From NCBI RefSeq assembly GCF_026247885.1, contig NZ_CP110921.1:558001-622000 (forward strand): a DNA stretch of 64,000 nucleotides, in the 5' to 3' direction. Source of the stretch: Methylococcus mesophilus (GTDB lineage Bacteria > Pseudomonadota > Gammaproteobacteria > Methylococcales > Methylococcaceae). Numbering within the stretch: position 1 is the stretch's first letter; every line of letters begins with the position of its first letter. Positions 1-8,972 of this stretch are shown here, piece after piece. The position numbers and the translations under genes were made by a program. The notes below the pieces were generated by a model, which ran no database searches, was not told the origin of the DNA, and saw nothing but the letters and a program-made list of their open reading frames with translations.

Positions 1-72
1 CGTATCTTCCGGCATGCTGGAAGCCCTAAATCGGTCCAAAACCCCAGGTGTCCGATCGCATAAAGGCCGGCC

Positions 73-90
73 GCCGGGTCGGTACCCGGC
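73..90 (-). terminator. Possible terminator of the beta-propeller gene
   Basis: A perfect 7-bp stem (GCCGGGT/ACCCGGC) with loop CGGT lies just beyond the stop codon of the minus-strand gene ending at 108. The T tract after it on the minus strand is short (CTTTAT), so efficiency is doubtful. Confidence 0.4.
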
Positions 91-107
91 GACATACCAG
101 CCCCCAA

Positions 108-1631
108 TCAATACAACCGCATCTGAATGATCCCGAACAGGCTACCGGTGTATAGGGTGCCGTCCGGCGCCAGGCTCAGAGGCGCGTAGTGGTTGTTGTA
201 AAGGAAATTATCGCTGGCGCCCCCGATTTGCACCGAGAACAGCGATTTATTCAAATCGTCCGGCGCCAGCCCAGTCAGATACCAATAGCCGTCGATACGC
301 TTCTCGTACACATAGACGACGCCGCTGTGCGAATTGCCCTTCGACACGACCGAGGGTACGGATATCTTTTTATTGACATCGCCAAGCACCGCCCCCGCGG
401 GCGTGACGTCGATACGGGCAAAGCCCGGAGCCGTGATCTTCCTGCCGGTCACGGATTTCGGCCCGGTATAACCCCAATTATTCTCGACGAATAGTGCCAC
501 TCCAGACTGGGTGGGATAGGCAATTATGCTGTTTTCGTCCGCGCTCTTGTTAGTAGCGAACGGCTGGACCTGGCTGAACAAACGCGGTTCCTGGCCGACA
601 TCGGTTTCGGCGCGATAGATGTTGACATTCATCGGCGTGGCGTTGTCGGCAATGGTGACATAGCGGCGGTCCCCGAGAGTGAATACCGTCGGCGTCGTCC
701 CGGATCCCTGGCTGATCTGGCCCGGCTTTTGTTCCTTGCCACGATCGTAGCGCTCCGACCAGTCGATCACTATCGATCCGGCGCGGCGGCCAAACCGATA
801 CAGCTTGTGCGTGGACACGACGTAAACGCCGCTTCCTTCATGTGCGCCGTCCCCTTCATCGACCGCAATGGAATTCGCAATCTCCTGGTAGTTCCAGGCA
901 TCGGAAGCGACGCGCACCCCATCGCCTTCGGGATCGTTCAGATCGAAGACCTGGACGCTGTCGTCCGGATCGATGTAGCCGACGATGCCCTGGCTGCTGA
1001 CCCACCAGATATTCCCGGACTTGTCCGGCATGGCCGAATATAGTTCGTCGCCCTTCGGCAGAAAGCGGTTCAGGTTGACATCCCGCGCCGCTACGAAGGT
1101 TCCCGTCCCCGATGGCGAGCCCAGAAGAGGCTGGTAAACGACCAGATGGCCGTCACCTTGGACCACCACCGGGCGGTCCAAATCGTCCAGGTAGAAATAG
1201 CCTCCCCCGCCGGCGTTGGTAAGGCTGGTGCTCGCGGACGGCAGCTCTTTCGTTGCGAGCAAATGCATTTCCGGATCGAAGGCCAGCAACTGCTTTTTGC
1301 CTTGCTGACCGGGCACCGGATATCCATAACAGACCGAATAGAGATTGCCGGCCGCGTCAAAAGTATGCGTAAGGCATTCGCCGAACGGCACGATCTTTTT
1401 CGAGTGGGTCACGGGATTCACCGACACCCCATTGGTGACCAATTTTACGTCCGCACCCACCGCGGCGTTCGGACCGGGAACGGTGTAATTGTCACTCTGG
1501 TAGGAATCGTTATGCATGTTGCTGCGGTTATTCGGCGCAAGCCCCGGGTTCTGCCAAGTGCCATCGGAAAACACCGGCGCCGCGGCGAGGCTCAGTACGC
1601 TGGATAACATTAAATTACGTGAGGCTTTCAT
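108..1631 (-). CDS. Secreted beta-propeller-like protein of unknown function
   Basis: A 507-residue protein starting MKASRN at 1631, preceded by a good ribosome site (AGGAG, 4 nt spacing). A longer frame to 1688 exists but has no such site and would bury the signal peptide. Residues 1-22 form a Sec signal peptide with a hydrophobic core and a likely cut after APVFS. The mature part is rich in Gly, Asp, Tyr and Trp, with short repeated strand-turn-strand stretches (for example GNIWWVSSQGIVGYID and GGGGYFYLDDL) that suggest a beta-propeller. No catalytic motif is recognised. It stands alone; the DNA upstream is AT-richer than its surroundings. Export to the periplasm or beyond is confident; function is unknown. 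Confidence 0.75.
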   Translation of the reverse strand: MKASRNLMLSSVLSLAAAPVFSDGTWQNPGLAPNNRSNMHNDSYQSDNYTVPGPNAAVGADVKLVTNGVSVNPVTHSKKIVPFGECLTHTFDAAGNLYSVCYGYPVPGQQGKKQLLAFDPEMHLLATKELPSASTSLTNAGGGGYFYLDDLDRPVVVQGDGHLVVYQPLLGSPSGTGTFVAARDVNLNRFLPKGDELYSAMPDKSGNIWWVSSQGIVGYIDPDDSVQVFDLNDPEGDGVRVASDAWNYQEIANSIAVDEGDGAHEGSGVYVVSTHKLYRFGRRAGSIVIDWSERYDRGKEQKPGQISQGSGTTPTVFTLGDRRYVTIADNATPMNVNIYRAETDVGQEPRLFSQVQPFATNKSADENSIIAYPTQSGVALFVENNWGYTGPKSVTGRKITAPGFARIDVTPAGAVLGDVNKKISVPSVVSKGNSHSGVVYVYEKRIDGYWYLTGLAPDDLNKSLFSVQIGGASDNFLYNNHYAPLSLAPDGTLYTGSLFGIIQMRLY

Positions 1632-1998
1632 ATCACTCCTAACAATCAATAGAAAAAACATCCCTATGTGCCAGCCTTTGTCAGGCACCTGTATTCAATA
1701 GAAACGACACGCCAACCCTTCGACCGCCCCAAGACCACAACTTATTAAGGACCATCAAAGTAGTTTCACATGCACCCCTACTCCTTAAGGGGAAGGACGG
1801 GAAGAGCTGATATTGAATTACCTTATTAACTATCGATATACTCAAATAAAGCTCAAAATCATGTGACATCCTGCAGACCACGGGCGCAGCCAGTCTGAAC
1901 GGGGATCGTTCGGTATACGATTGGGTTTAAAAAAGCGAGGCCAGGCTGGTTTTATGTATCCGAGAAACCGCCTCCACAGCATTCTGCGCAAGACGCAT
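1632..1998. other. Intergenic region, AT-richer, no gene seen
   Basis: About 370 bases between the starts and ends of two minus-strand genes. It should hold the promoter of the beta-propeller gene. It is AT-richer than the flanks and contains a small hairpin (GTGCC/GGCAC around 1660-1686). I see no convincing coding frame or RNA gene in it. Confidence 0.5.
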
Positions 1999-2367
1999 TC
2001 AGGTAATTTGTCTGGCGTTGAACGCTTCCGTATAGGCTTTCAAGCCACCGGCAAGCGAGGCGACGCTGGCGTAGCCCAGCCGTTGAAGTGCATCGGCGGC
2101 ACGTGCGGACCGGAATCCTAGACTGCAATATAATAGAACTGGCGTTGACTTAAGAGGCGCAACAGCCTCGATGGACGATTCCAGCCGGTCGAGCCCGACG
2201 CGTATCGCGCCAGGGATCCTTCCAGCCGCGAACTCCTGTTCATCCCGTACGTCGATGATCAGCGCCCCCAAGTCGATCCAAACCCGTGCATCCTCCGGCG
2301 GAATTTCCTTGGCGATGCGGATGGTGGCTTCATCGGCGCGTTTCAAAATGTCCTGGACATGTGGCAT
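1999..2367 (-). CDS. Single-domain rhodanese-like sulfurtransferase
   Basis: A 122-residue cytoplasmic protein with one rhodanese domain: IIDVRDEQEFAAGRIPGA marks the CH2A-like region, and CSLGFRS is the active-site loop with the catalytic cysteine that takes up sulfane sulfur as a persulfide. The ATG at 2367 is preferred to the GTG at 2376 because GGAG lies 8 nt before the ATG but directly abuts the GTG. Family members move sulfane sulfur between thiosulfate, thiols and acceptors; the physiological partner is not evident. It is separated from fae upstream by a strong terminator, so it is probably transcribed alone. The sulfur theme matches the nearby organosulfur-type operons, though a link is only inferred. 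Confidence 0.88.
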   Translation of the reverse strand: MPHVQDILKRADEATIRIAKEIPPEDARVWIDLGALIIDVRDEQEFAAGRIPGAIRVGLDRLESSIEAVAPLKSTPVLLYCSLGFRSARAADALQRLGYASVASLAGGLKAYTEAFNARQIT

Positions 2368-2423
2368 GGCGTTCACTCCGTTTCGATTTGACCAACCCGG
2401 CGGCCCCCGCCGCCGGTCCAGAT

Positions 2424-2448
2424 AAAAAGCCCGCCCGTGGGGCCGGGC
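2424..2448 (-). terminator. Intrinsic terminator of fae
   Basis: On the minus strand a GCCCG/CGGGC stem with a GC-rich 10-nt loop is followed directly by TTTTT. It lies about 80 bases after the Fae stop codon and before the rhodanese gene, so it separates the two. Confidence 0.72.
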
Positions 2449-2528
2449 AGGTACCCCAAGAGGATGATGGGTAACTTCAAGAATTCGGGTCCGCCCCGGG
2501 GAATCCCGGAGCGGCTTCGGGCGCAGAC

Positions 2529-3092
2529 CTATTTGTGTGCCTGGAATGGATGGTCGACGCTGGACTTTTTCGCGACCACATCAGCAGCCTTGGGCTCGCC
2601 GGCTACGGCCCGCTTGATCGCCAGTCGGGTCGCTTCGTAGTTGAAATCCTGGATCTTGGCGTCGTCTTCCGCCAGCCAGTGGATGAACACCCCGACGGAG
2701 ATGAAGATGTCGTCGGCTTCGTCGGCGGGGATCGTGCCGTCTTCCACCGAATCGGCAACGGCCAGTGCCACGCCGCGCTGAGCCGGCCCGAAGATCTGGA
2801 CCGCCTGCTTGCCGTTCTTGATGGTGACTTTGTTGTAAAGGATGGTGTGCGGCTTCACCGCTAGGTTAGGGGCGACCACGGCCAACAGAGTGGTGAACCC
2901 GTCCTTGTTGTTGACCAGCGCGTTGGCGAACGCGGTTTCGGCGGCACTGCCGCGCGGCCCCAGAATCAGGTCGATATGGGCGATTTCGTTGCCCTCGCCC
3001 ACCAGTGCTTCGCCCACCAGCAATTTGTTGATTTTCCCCACTTCGATTTCCTCTCTTGAAAAGAACGAAAAAAATTTGGTTATCAAAGACAT
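2529..3092 (-). CDS. fae: Formaldehyde-activating enzyme (Fae)
   Basis: Fae condenses formaldehyde with tetrahydromethanopterin to methylene-H4MPT, the entry step of the H4MPT formaldehyde oxidation route of methylotrophs, in the cytoplasm. The core is highly characteristic: [20 protein letters not shown] carries the catalytic histidine (His39 here), followed by [19 protein letters not shown], the [10 protein letters not shown] segment and the GVFIHW stretch. With the start chosen here (ATG at 3092, GGAG 9 nt upstream) the protein has 187 residues, about 15 more than classical Fae at the N-terminus; an ATG at 3107 would add five. No other H4MPT gene is nearby. The extended N-terminus may mark a secondary Fae paralog, which cannot be decided from this window. 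Confidence 0.93.
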   Translation of the reverse strand: MSLITKFFSFFSREEIEVGKINKLLVGEALVGEGNEIAHIDLILGPRGSAAETAFANALVNNKDGFTTLLAVVAPNLAVKPHTILYNKVTIKNGKQAVQIFGPAQRGVALAVADSVEDGTIPADEADDIFISVGVFIHWLAEDDAKIQDFNYEATRLAIKRAVAGEPKAADVVAKKSSVDHPFQAHK

Positions 3093-3556
3093 GTTTGTGT
3101 TCTCCATGGAATTCCCGAGTCGGAAGTCGTCCGGCATCCCCCATTGACTCAGGATTCCGATGAAGCGCGCCGGCATCGATGCATGCGATCTTGATCGCAC
3201 TGGGGTTTATTCAAGTCGCGTGCCATTCATTGATGAATTGATAACTATTGGAAATATGCAGTCCGCCCCGTCCGGGTGCTGGCGAAGAGACACCGTCTGC
3301 TGACCCGCTGCTGCCATGGCACCACCAGGTGGACCAGCGTTGCCGGCATCGAAGACCGAAACCCCTTCCTGTTGACGAAGAAACAGCTTCGTGCTGGCCA
3401 TCTGTTGCAAGTAAGCCAGAGACTGGACTCCAAAGGCCCATACACCCCCGCAATCCCTGCACTTACGGCTCATCGGCCGTATGGCATGCATCCTGCGCGA
3501 GGCGATGGGAGGCGATCCGCCACCCTTGAACATCACCCATGACAGGAATTCGATAG
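3093..3556. other. Intergenic region between fae and the methyltransferase operon
   Basis: Divergent promoter region. It carries the sigma-54 promoter candidate at 3482-3497 facing the methyltransferase operon. GTTGC half-sites occur near 3350 and 3403. No coding frame here looks real. Confidence 0.5.
3482..3497 (+). promoter_or_regulatory. Sigma-54 (-24/-12) promoter candidate for the 3557-6335 operon
   Basis: TGGCATGCATCCTGCG fits the consensus TGGCAYRN4TTGCW with invariant GG (3483) and GC (3495) exactly 10 nt apart; mismatches are at the first T of the -12 box and the last base. Predicted start about 3508, giving a 49-nt leader. It closely resembles the site before the amidohydrolase operon at 43336-43351. 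Confidence 0.65.
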
Positions 3557-4363
3557 ATGAACGCTTTGAGCCTGGCTTTCGACACCCAACGTCTCGCCGA
3601 AAAATACGAGGAGCTGAGTAGCGACCGCCAATTCGTGCAAGGCAAACACTTGGCCGAGGAATTGAGCATCGCTGCAGGGGAGCATGTCCTGGACATCGGC
3701 TGCGGCACCGGCTCCCTGGCCGAGCATGTCGCGGACCTCGTCGGCCCGGCCGGTTCGGTGGTCGGCATCGATCCCCTGCCATTGCGCATCGAGATCGCCA
3801 GGCGCAAAGCCAGACCGAATCTCTCCTATTTCGTCGGCAACGCCTACGCCCTGGACGAATTTTCCGAAGAAAACTTCGACGCCGTGTACCTGAACGCCGT
3901 GTTCCACTGGCTCTCGGAAAAGGAGGAACCACTGCAGCAAATCCGCCGTGTGCTCAAGCCGGGCGGCCGGCTGGGGCTGACCACCGGCTCCAAGGAGCAT
4001 CCCAACCGCCTCCAGCAAGTCCGGCGCGAAGTGCTGGCGCGGGAGCCGTACAACGTCTTTCCCGAATCGCGCTCCGGCTCACCGCATTGGGTAAGCGTCC
4101 CGGAGCTGGTCTGGCTGCTGGACCGCACCGGATTTTCCATCGAAAAGGTAGAAGTCCGGGACAACCTCATCAGCCACAGCGACGCCGACGCCGCCATTGA
4201 CTTCTCGCAGGCGAGTTCCTTCGGCAACTTCCTGGGCCATCTTCCCGACGAGCTGCGGGAGGAGGCGCTCCGGGAAATCAAGCAGGAACTCCACGCCTAT
4301 CTGACACCAGACGGCATACGGCTGGAAGGCCGCCGCATCATTGCCGTTGCAGTAAGAAAGTAA
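3557..4363 (+). CDS. Class I SAM-dependent methyltransferase
   Basis: A 268-residue soluble protein of the methyltransferase-11 type. Motif I VLDIGCGTGSLAE (about residues 44-56) binds SAM, the acidic motif II follows as GIDPLPLR, and post-motif III is RVLKPGGRLGL. The C-terminal part (DFSQASSFGNFLGHLPDELREEA) is shared with a clear paralog at 24633-25460. It is first in an operon with a flavoprotein and a ferredoxin, behind a sigma-54 promoter candidate. The substrate is unknown. The context of redox and organosulfur enzymes suggests a small sulfur or thiol acceptor, but this is inference. The start follows no strong ribosome site (GGAATTCGATAG). Confidence 0.85.
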   Translation: MNALSLAFDTQRLAEKYEELSSDRQFVQGKHLAEELSIAAGEHVLDIGCGTGSLAEHVADLVGPAGSVVGIDPLPLRIEIARRKARPNLSYFVGNAYALDEFSEENFDAVYLNAVFHWLSEKEEPLQQIRRVLKPGGRLGLTTGSKEHPNRLQQVRREVLAREPYNVFPESRSGSPHWVSVPELVWLLDRTGFSIEKVEVRDNLISHSDADAAIDFSQASSFGNFLGHLPDELREEALREIKQELHAYLTPDGIRLEGRRIIAVAVRK

Positions 4364-4392
4364 TCCCGAACGCTCACATACAGGAGACGCCA

Positions 4393-6009
4393 ATGGGACA
4401 GATCAAATCCAGCAACGCAGGCCATTCGAAATCCGACCGCAAACTCACCGGAAATGTGCTCGTACTCGGAGGCGGACCGGCCGGAACCTGGGCCGCCATC
4501 AGCGCAGTCCGGGAGGGCGCCAGCGTGATTCTGGCCGACAAGGGCTTTTGCGGCACCAGCGGCGCGACGGCGCCTTCCGGCACCGGCGTCTGGTACGTTC
4601 CGCCCGATCCGGAAGCGCGCCGTCAGGCCCGCGACAGCCGGGACGCCTTGGGCGGTTATCTGGCCGATCACCGCTGGGTGCACCGGGTGCTCGATCAGAC
4701 TTACAGTGCAGTCAACGAACTGGGCGCCTGGGGGTATCCGTTCCCGAAAGATCCGCACGGCCGGCCCCAGCGCCGCAGCCTGCAAGGCCCCGAATACATG
4801 CGGCTGATGCGCAAGCAGGTCCAGCGCGCCGGCGTCCAAATTCTGGACCACAGCCCGGCGCTGGAACTGCTGGCCGACGCCGAAGGCCGGGTCGCGGGCG
4901 CCGCGGGCATCAACCGCCAGACCGGAGAACGCTGGACGGTGGAAGCCGGGGCCGTGGTCGTCGCCACCGGCGGCTGCGCCTTCCTCAGCAAGGCGCTGGG
5001 ATGCAACGTGCTGACCGGCGACGGCTATCTGTTCGCCGCCGAGGCCGGCGCCGACCTCTCCGGCATGGAATTCTCCAATGCCTACGGCCTGGCCCCGGCG
5101 TTCTCCTCGGTCACCAAGGGCCTGTTCTACAACTGGGCCAATTTTTATTACGAGGACGGCACCGAAATCGAAGGGTCCGGCGCCCACCAGGGCCGCTCGG
5201 CCATCGCCCGGACCCTCTTGAGCCAGCCGGTTTACGCCCGTCTGGACCGTGCCACGGACGACATGCGGGCCTGGATGCGCGCTGCCCAGCCCAATTTCTT
5301 CCTGCCTTTCGATCGCTTGGGTATCGACCCCTTCACCCAACTGTTCCCTGTCACCCTGCGCCTGGAAGGCACGGTGCGCGGCACCGGCGGCATCCGCATC
5401 GTCGACGACCAGTGCGCCACGACCGTACCCGGCCTCTACGCCGCCGGCGACGCCGCCACCCGCGAACCGATCTGCGGCGCCTTCACCGGCGGCGGCAGCC
5501 ACAACGCGGCCTGGGCGATATCTTCGGGCATCTGGGCCGGCCAGGGTGCAGCGCGGCATGCCAGACGTCATCCCGGAAAACAGCTCAGGCTGGTCCACCT
5601 GGGTGAAGCCGGCCTGCAACCCCAGGCGGCCGGGCTGTCGGGCTTGACCGCCCCGGAGGCCGTAGCTGCGGTGCAAGCCGAGGTCTTTCCCTTCGAGAAG
5701 AACCTGTTCCGCACCGGGCCGGTCCTGTCGGAATCGCTGCGGAAACTGGACGGGCTGTGGAAAAACATCCGCCGCGGCCTCGCGCCCGCCGATCCGCTCC
5801 GGGCACGGGAAGCCGCGGCCATGGCGGCGACCGCCCGCTGGATGTATGCCAGCGCCCTGGCCCGCACCGAAAGCCGCGGCATGCACAAGCGCGAGGATTA
5901 CCCGGAGCGCGATCCCCGCCTCCATCACCGGTTGATCAGCAGCGGCCTCGATCGGGTCCAAGTGCGTCCCGAAGCAGTGGAACGGGCGGAGGAGGCGCTG
6001 GCCTCATGA
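4393..6009 (+). CDS. FAD-dependent oxidoreductase, fumarate reductase/AprA-like flavoprotein
   Basis: A 538-residue flavoprotein. The N-terminal Rossmann fingerprint VLVLGGGPAGTWAAISAVREG and the acidic end ILADKG bind FAD; GTSGATAPSGTG resembles the flavin-linking segment of succinate dehydrogenase and fumarate reductase flavoproteins; GLYAAGDAATREPICGAFTGGG is the C-terminal FAD motif. The family includes FrdA, SdhA, aspartate oxidase and adenylylsulfate reductase AprA. Its stop overlaps the start of a ferredoxin (ATGA), so the two probably form an electron-transfer pair much as AprA pairs with ferredoxin-like AprB. An AprAB-like role in sulfur or sulfonate metabolism is suggested by the operon and promoter but not shown. 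The ribosome site is AGGAGACGCCA before ATG. Confidence 0.85.
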   Translation: MGQIKSSNAGHSKSDRKLTGNVLVLGGGPAGTWAAISAVREGASVILADKGFCGTSGATAPSGTGVWYVPPDPEARRQARDSRDALGGYLADHRWVHRVLDQTYSAVNELGAWGYPFPKDPHGRPQRRSLQGPEYMRLMRKQVQRAGVQILDHSPALELLADAEGRVAGAAGINRQTGERWTVEAGAVVVATGGCAFLSKALGCNVLTGDGYLFAAEAGADLSGMEFSNAYGLAPAFSSVTKGLFYNWANFYYEDGTEIEGSGAHQGRSAIARTLLSQPVYARLDRATDDMRAWMRAAQPNFFLPFDRLGIDPFTQLFPVTLRLEGTVRGTGGIRIVDDQCATTVPGLYAAGDAATREPICGAFTGGGSHNAAWAISSGIWAGQGAARHARRHPGKQLRLVHLGEAGLQPQAAGLSGLTAPEAVAAVQAEVFPFEKNLFRTGPVLSESLRKLDGLWKNIRRGLAPADPLRAREAAAMAATARWMYASALARTESRGMHKREDYPERDPRLHHRLISSGLDRVQVRPEAVERAEEALAS

Positions 6010-6335
6010 TCGAACTGCTCAGCCAAACCCGCTGCATTGCGTGCAACATCTGCGTCAGGGTCTGCCCTACCAACGTGTTCGCCGAAATCGCAGGAAACCT
6101 CCCGGTCATCGCCCGCAAGCACGACTGCCAGACCTGCTTCCTGTGCGAGGCTTATTGCCCGGTGGACGCGCTGTACGTCGCCCCGCAGGCGGAAGAGCCG
6201 GTCGAGGTCGATGAGACCGAGCTGGCCGATGCCGCGCTGCTGGGCAGCTACCGCAGCGCCATCGGCTGGGCCAAGGAGCGAGGCCGGGGCGCAGATTCGG
6301 ATCTAAGCTGGAGGCTGTTGCAGACCATGCGCTGA
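6006..6335 (+). CDS. 2x[4Fe-4S] ferredoxin-type protein
   Basis: A 109-residue protein with two four-cysteine cluster motifs: CIACNICVRVCP near the N-terminus and CQTCFLCEAYCP about 35 residues later, as in bacterial 2[4Fe-4S] ferredoxins and AprB-type subunits. The C-terminal 45 residues are not ferredoxin-like and may dock to the partner. Its ATG overlaps the TGA of the flavoprotein, implying translational coupling and equal amounts. It most likely carries electrons to or from that flavoprotein. It is the last gene of the operon; the P-type ATPase gene ends convergently 6 nt downstream. Confidence 0.88.
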   Translation: MIELLSQTRCIACNICVRVCPTNVFAEIAGNLPVIARKHDCQTCFLCEAYCPVDALYVAPQAEEPVEVDETELADAALLGSYRSAIGWAKERGRGADSDLSWRLLQTMR

Positions 6336-6341
6336 CAGCGC

Positions 6342-8828
6342 CTAAGAATTGCGCCGAACCGAACAAATGAGAATGGGCGCGGCCACCGACAGGAAGCCGC
6401 CGACGGCAGCGATGAGCCAGTCGTCGCGATGCAAAGGCTGCAGGTGCAGATAGCTCGCCAACACCGGCGTCTGCACCAGCAGCCCGGTCAGCACTAAAGT
6501 CGCCAAGGACATGAACCAGGCAGCTCCGGTGCGCAGCCGGCTCAACACCGCCGTGATCGCGGCGCTGGCACAGGACAGCACCACCATGGCCATGGCCCGG
6601 GCATGCTCGACGTTGCGGCCGGGCAGCAGGCTGCGGTCATAGCTCCAGATGATCAACGCCGTCAGCAGGGCGCCGGCCAGGGCGATCATGACCCACTCCA
6701 TCGTGCCGAAAAACCGCTTTGCCTGCCGTCTGCGCACCGGTTGCAGCGGACCGCGCGCCGGCAGCTCCTGGAACACCAGCAGCGCCGTCGGGTGAATGAT
6801 CGCCTCCAGCCAAACGATGTGGATGGGCAGATAGAGGATGGGATAGCCCGCGAGCGGAATGAAAGTCGCGGTGACGACCAGCGGGATGTGGATCATCAGG
6901 ATGTACAAGAAGCTCATCTGTAAATTGCGGAACAGCTGCCGGCCTTCGGCGATGGCATGCACGATGGTGCTGAAATCGTCGTCCAGCAGGACGATGGAGG
7001 CGGCTTCTCTCGCGCTCCGTGTGCCGCGCCCGCCCATCGCCACTCCGATGTCGGCGGCCTGCAAGGCGGGCACATCGTTGACCCCGTCGCCGGTGACGGC
7101 AACGATTTCCCCTTCCGCCTTCAGGGCCCGCACCAGATCCAACTTCTGGGCCGGCAGGGCACGCGCCACTACGTCGACCTTTCCGAGGTCCGTGGTCGCG
7201 CCGTTCTCCAGCCGTTTCGCCATCTCGTCACCCGATAGGACCCCTGGGACAGGGTCACCCAGGCCGATTTCCCTCGCGACGCAGGCCGCCGTGGCCGGAT
7301 GGTCGCCGGTGACCATGATGAGCCTTATCCCGGCTTCCCGGCATTGCCGGACGGCCTCGGGCACACCACCCCGAACCGGGTCTTCGCAGGCCAGCAGGCC
7401 GGCGAAGCTGCCGTTGCGGTCCGGCTCCCCGCCCGACCAGCGTTCACCCAATCTCCAGTAAACACAGGCAAGCACCTTGTGCCCTTGGGCGGCTAGGCGG
7501 TCGACCTGGTCGCTCCACTCGGCCCGCCGGGCGGAATCCAGGTCCGAGATCGCCAGCATGATTTCCGGCGAACCTTTGCTCGCCGCCAGAATCTCCCCGT
7601 CCAGCTTCAGCACGGCGGTTTCGCGCCGCCGCTGCTCGGTATAGGGATACGTGGCGAGGATGGAATCCGGCGTCTTCCGGTCGGGCGCGTCGGCCAGGCG
7701 CTCGATGATCGCCAAGTCCATGGGATCGCCGGTTTCGGCCCGGCTGGCGAGCGCCGCCAGGTGCAGGAGCTCGGCGTCCGAACTCGTCTCCGCAGGATAC
7801 AGATGCTCCAGCCGCAATCGGCCTTCGGTGATCGTGCCGGTCTTGTCCGAGCAGATGCAGGTGAGACGGCCGATATTTTCCACCGAGACCCCGCGCCGGA
7901 CCAGCGCCTTCCGCCGGGCCAGCCGATACACTCCGACGCCCAGAAAGACCGTGAACACCACCGGAAACTCTTCTGGCAATGCCGCCACAGCCAAAGTCGC
8001 GGCGCTGACCAGGGCATCGACCCAGTCATGCCCCTGGCGCAACCGCACGCCGGCCAGGATCAGGCACAGCACCCCGGCGCTGACGACCAGTAAGCCGACC
8101 AGATGACCGATGGCGTTTTGCAGCGGCGTACGTTCACGGCCGCCTTGCGCCGCCGCGTGGACGATCTCCCCGTAAAGGGTCTGCGCGCCGGTATACACGA
8201 CACGGAACTTGGCCTCGCCGGTCAGCAACCGGGTACCGGCGAACCCCCAATGCTCGCCCCCGATCCAGACCGCCTGCCCGGAAGACCGGGCCGCGGGCCA
8301 ACGCGCCATCGGCCGCTTGGGCGCCGGCAAGGATTCGCCGGTCAGCGAAGATTCATCCGCCTGCAGGTTTTCGCCGCCGATGATCAGCCCGTCGGCGGGA
8401 AACGGTTCGCCGGTAGCCACCTGCACCCAGTCCCCCGGCACCAGCTCGACTGCGGGCATCTCCACCACAACGCCGTCCCGGATGACCCGTGCCTTCTGGG
8501 CCAGTTGGCGGCTCAGGCCTTCGGTGGAAGCCTGTGTGCGGCGATGCAGGAAAGCATCCATGCCGACGAGGGGAAGAATCGCCAGCAGCAAGGTCGCCGC
8601 CTCGGTATAGCTGCCCAAGGCGGCATAAACACCGCCGGTCCCGATCAGGAACCAGATCATCGGATCCTTCAGCGTCTCCTGCGCCAAACCGGCCCAGGGG
8701 TTGCCTACGACTTCCAGAATCTCGTTGGCCCCGTAACGAACTCGCCGGGCCGCCGCTTCGACGGCATCCAAGCCCTCGTCTTCTCTGGGCAGGTCGTTAA
8801 AGCGTGATGCTGAGACGTCTCGGCGCAT
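6342..8828 (-). CDS. Cation-transporting P-type ATPase
   Basis: An 828-residue integral membrane pump of the P2A/P3A type. Visible parts: short N-terminal cation ATPase domain; actuator motif ADESSLTGES (residues 157-166); membrane motif VAALPEEFPVVFTVF in M4; phosphorylation motif CSDKTGTITEG with Asp328; hinge motif TGDGVNDVPALQAADIGVAM; and C-terminal hydrophobic helices. No metal-binding N-terminal domain is present. The M4 sequence PEEFP differs from PEGLP of calcium pumps and from CPx metal pumps, so the transported ion is uncertain. It is divergent from the cytochrome b561 gene. No good ribosome site precedes the ATG at 8828, so the start is uncertain. Confidence 0.88.
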   Translation of the reverse strand: MRRDVSASRFNDLPREDEGLDAVEAAARRVRYGANEILEVVGNPWAGLAQETLKDPMIWFLIGTGGVYAALGSYTEAATLLLAILPLVGMDAFLHRRTQASTEGLSRQLAQKARVIRDGVVVEMPAVELVPGDWVQVATGEPFPADGLIIGGENLQADESSLTGESLPAPKRPMARWPAARSSGQAVWIGGEHWGFAGTRLLTGEAKFRVVYTGAQTLYGEIVHAAAQGGRERTPLQNAIGHLVGLLVVSAGVLCLILAGVRLRQGHDWVDALVSAATLAVAALPEEFPVVFTVFLGVGVYRLARRKALVRRGVSVENIGRLTCICSDKTGTITEGRLRLEHLYPAETSSDAELLHLAALASRAETGDPMDLAIIERLADAPDRKTPDSILATYPYTEQRRRETAVLKLDGEILAASKGSPEIMLAISDLDSARRAEWSDQVDRLAAQGHKVLACVYWRLGERWSGGEPDRNGSFAGLLACEDPVRGGVPEAVRQCREAGIRLIMVTGDHPATAACVAREIGLGDPVPGVLSGDEMAKRLENGATTDLGKVDVVARALPAQKLDLVRALKAEGEIVAVTGDGVNDVPALQAADIGVAMGGRGTRSAREAASIVLLDDDFSTIVHAIAEGRQLFRNLQMSFLYILMIHIPLVVTATFIPLAGYPILYLPIHIVWLEAIIHPTALLVFQELPARGPLQPVRRRQAKRFFGTMEWVMIALAGALLTALIIWSYDRSLLPGRNVEHARAMAMVVLSCASAAITAVLSRLRTGAAWFMSLATLVLTGLLVQTPVLASYLHLQPLHRDDWLIAAVGGFLSVAAPILICSVRRNS

Positions 8829-8972
8829 GGCTTAGTGGGTTATTGGCGAACAAGATCACATGCTTCCATTATGGCCTCTATCTCTCTCGAACCGGACGTA
8901 TCGCCATAATGTTCGCTTAATCGATCCCCCGCATGCTGGCCTCCGTCGCACATCCACAGGAGACCACCACAC

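Noticed and set aside
1655-1670. TGGCACATAGGGATGT (minus strand) as a sigma-54 site before the beta-propeller gene
   Set aside because: The -24 box is good but TG replaces the essential GC at -12 and the gene has no link to the regulon.
4297-5961. 554-codon open frame opposite the flavoprotein gene
   Set aside because: It is the antisense shadow of a clear FAD oxidoreductase, with low-complexity Gly/Ala/Arg-rich translation and no recognised domain.
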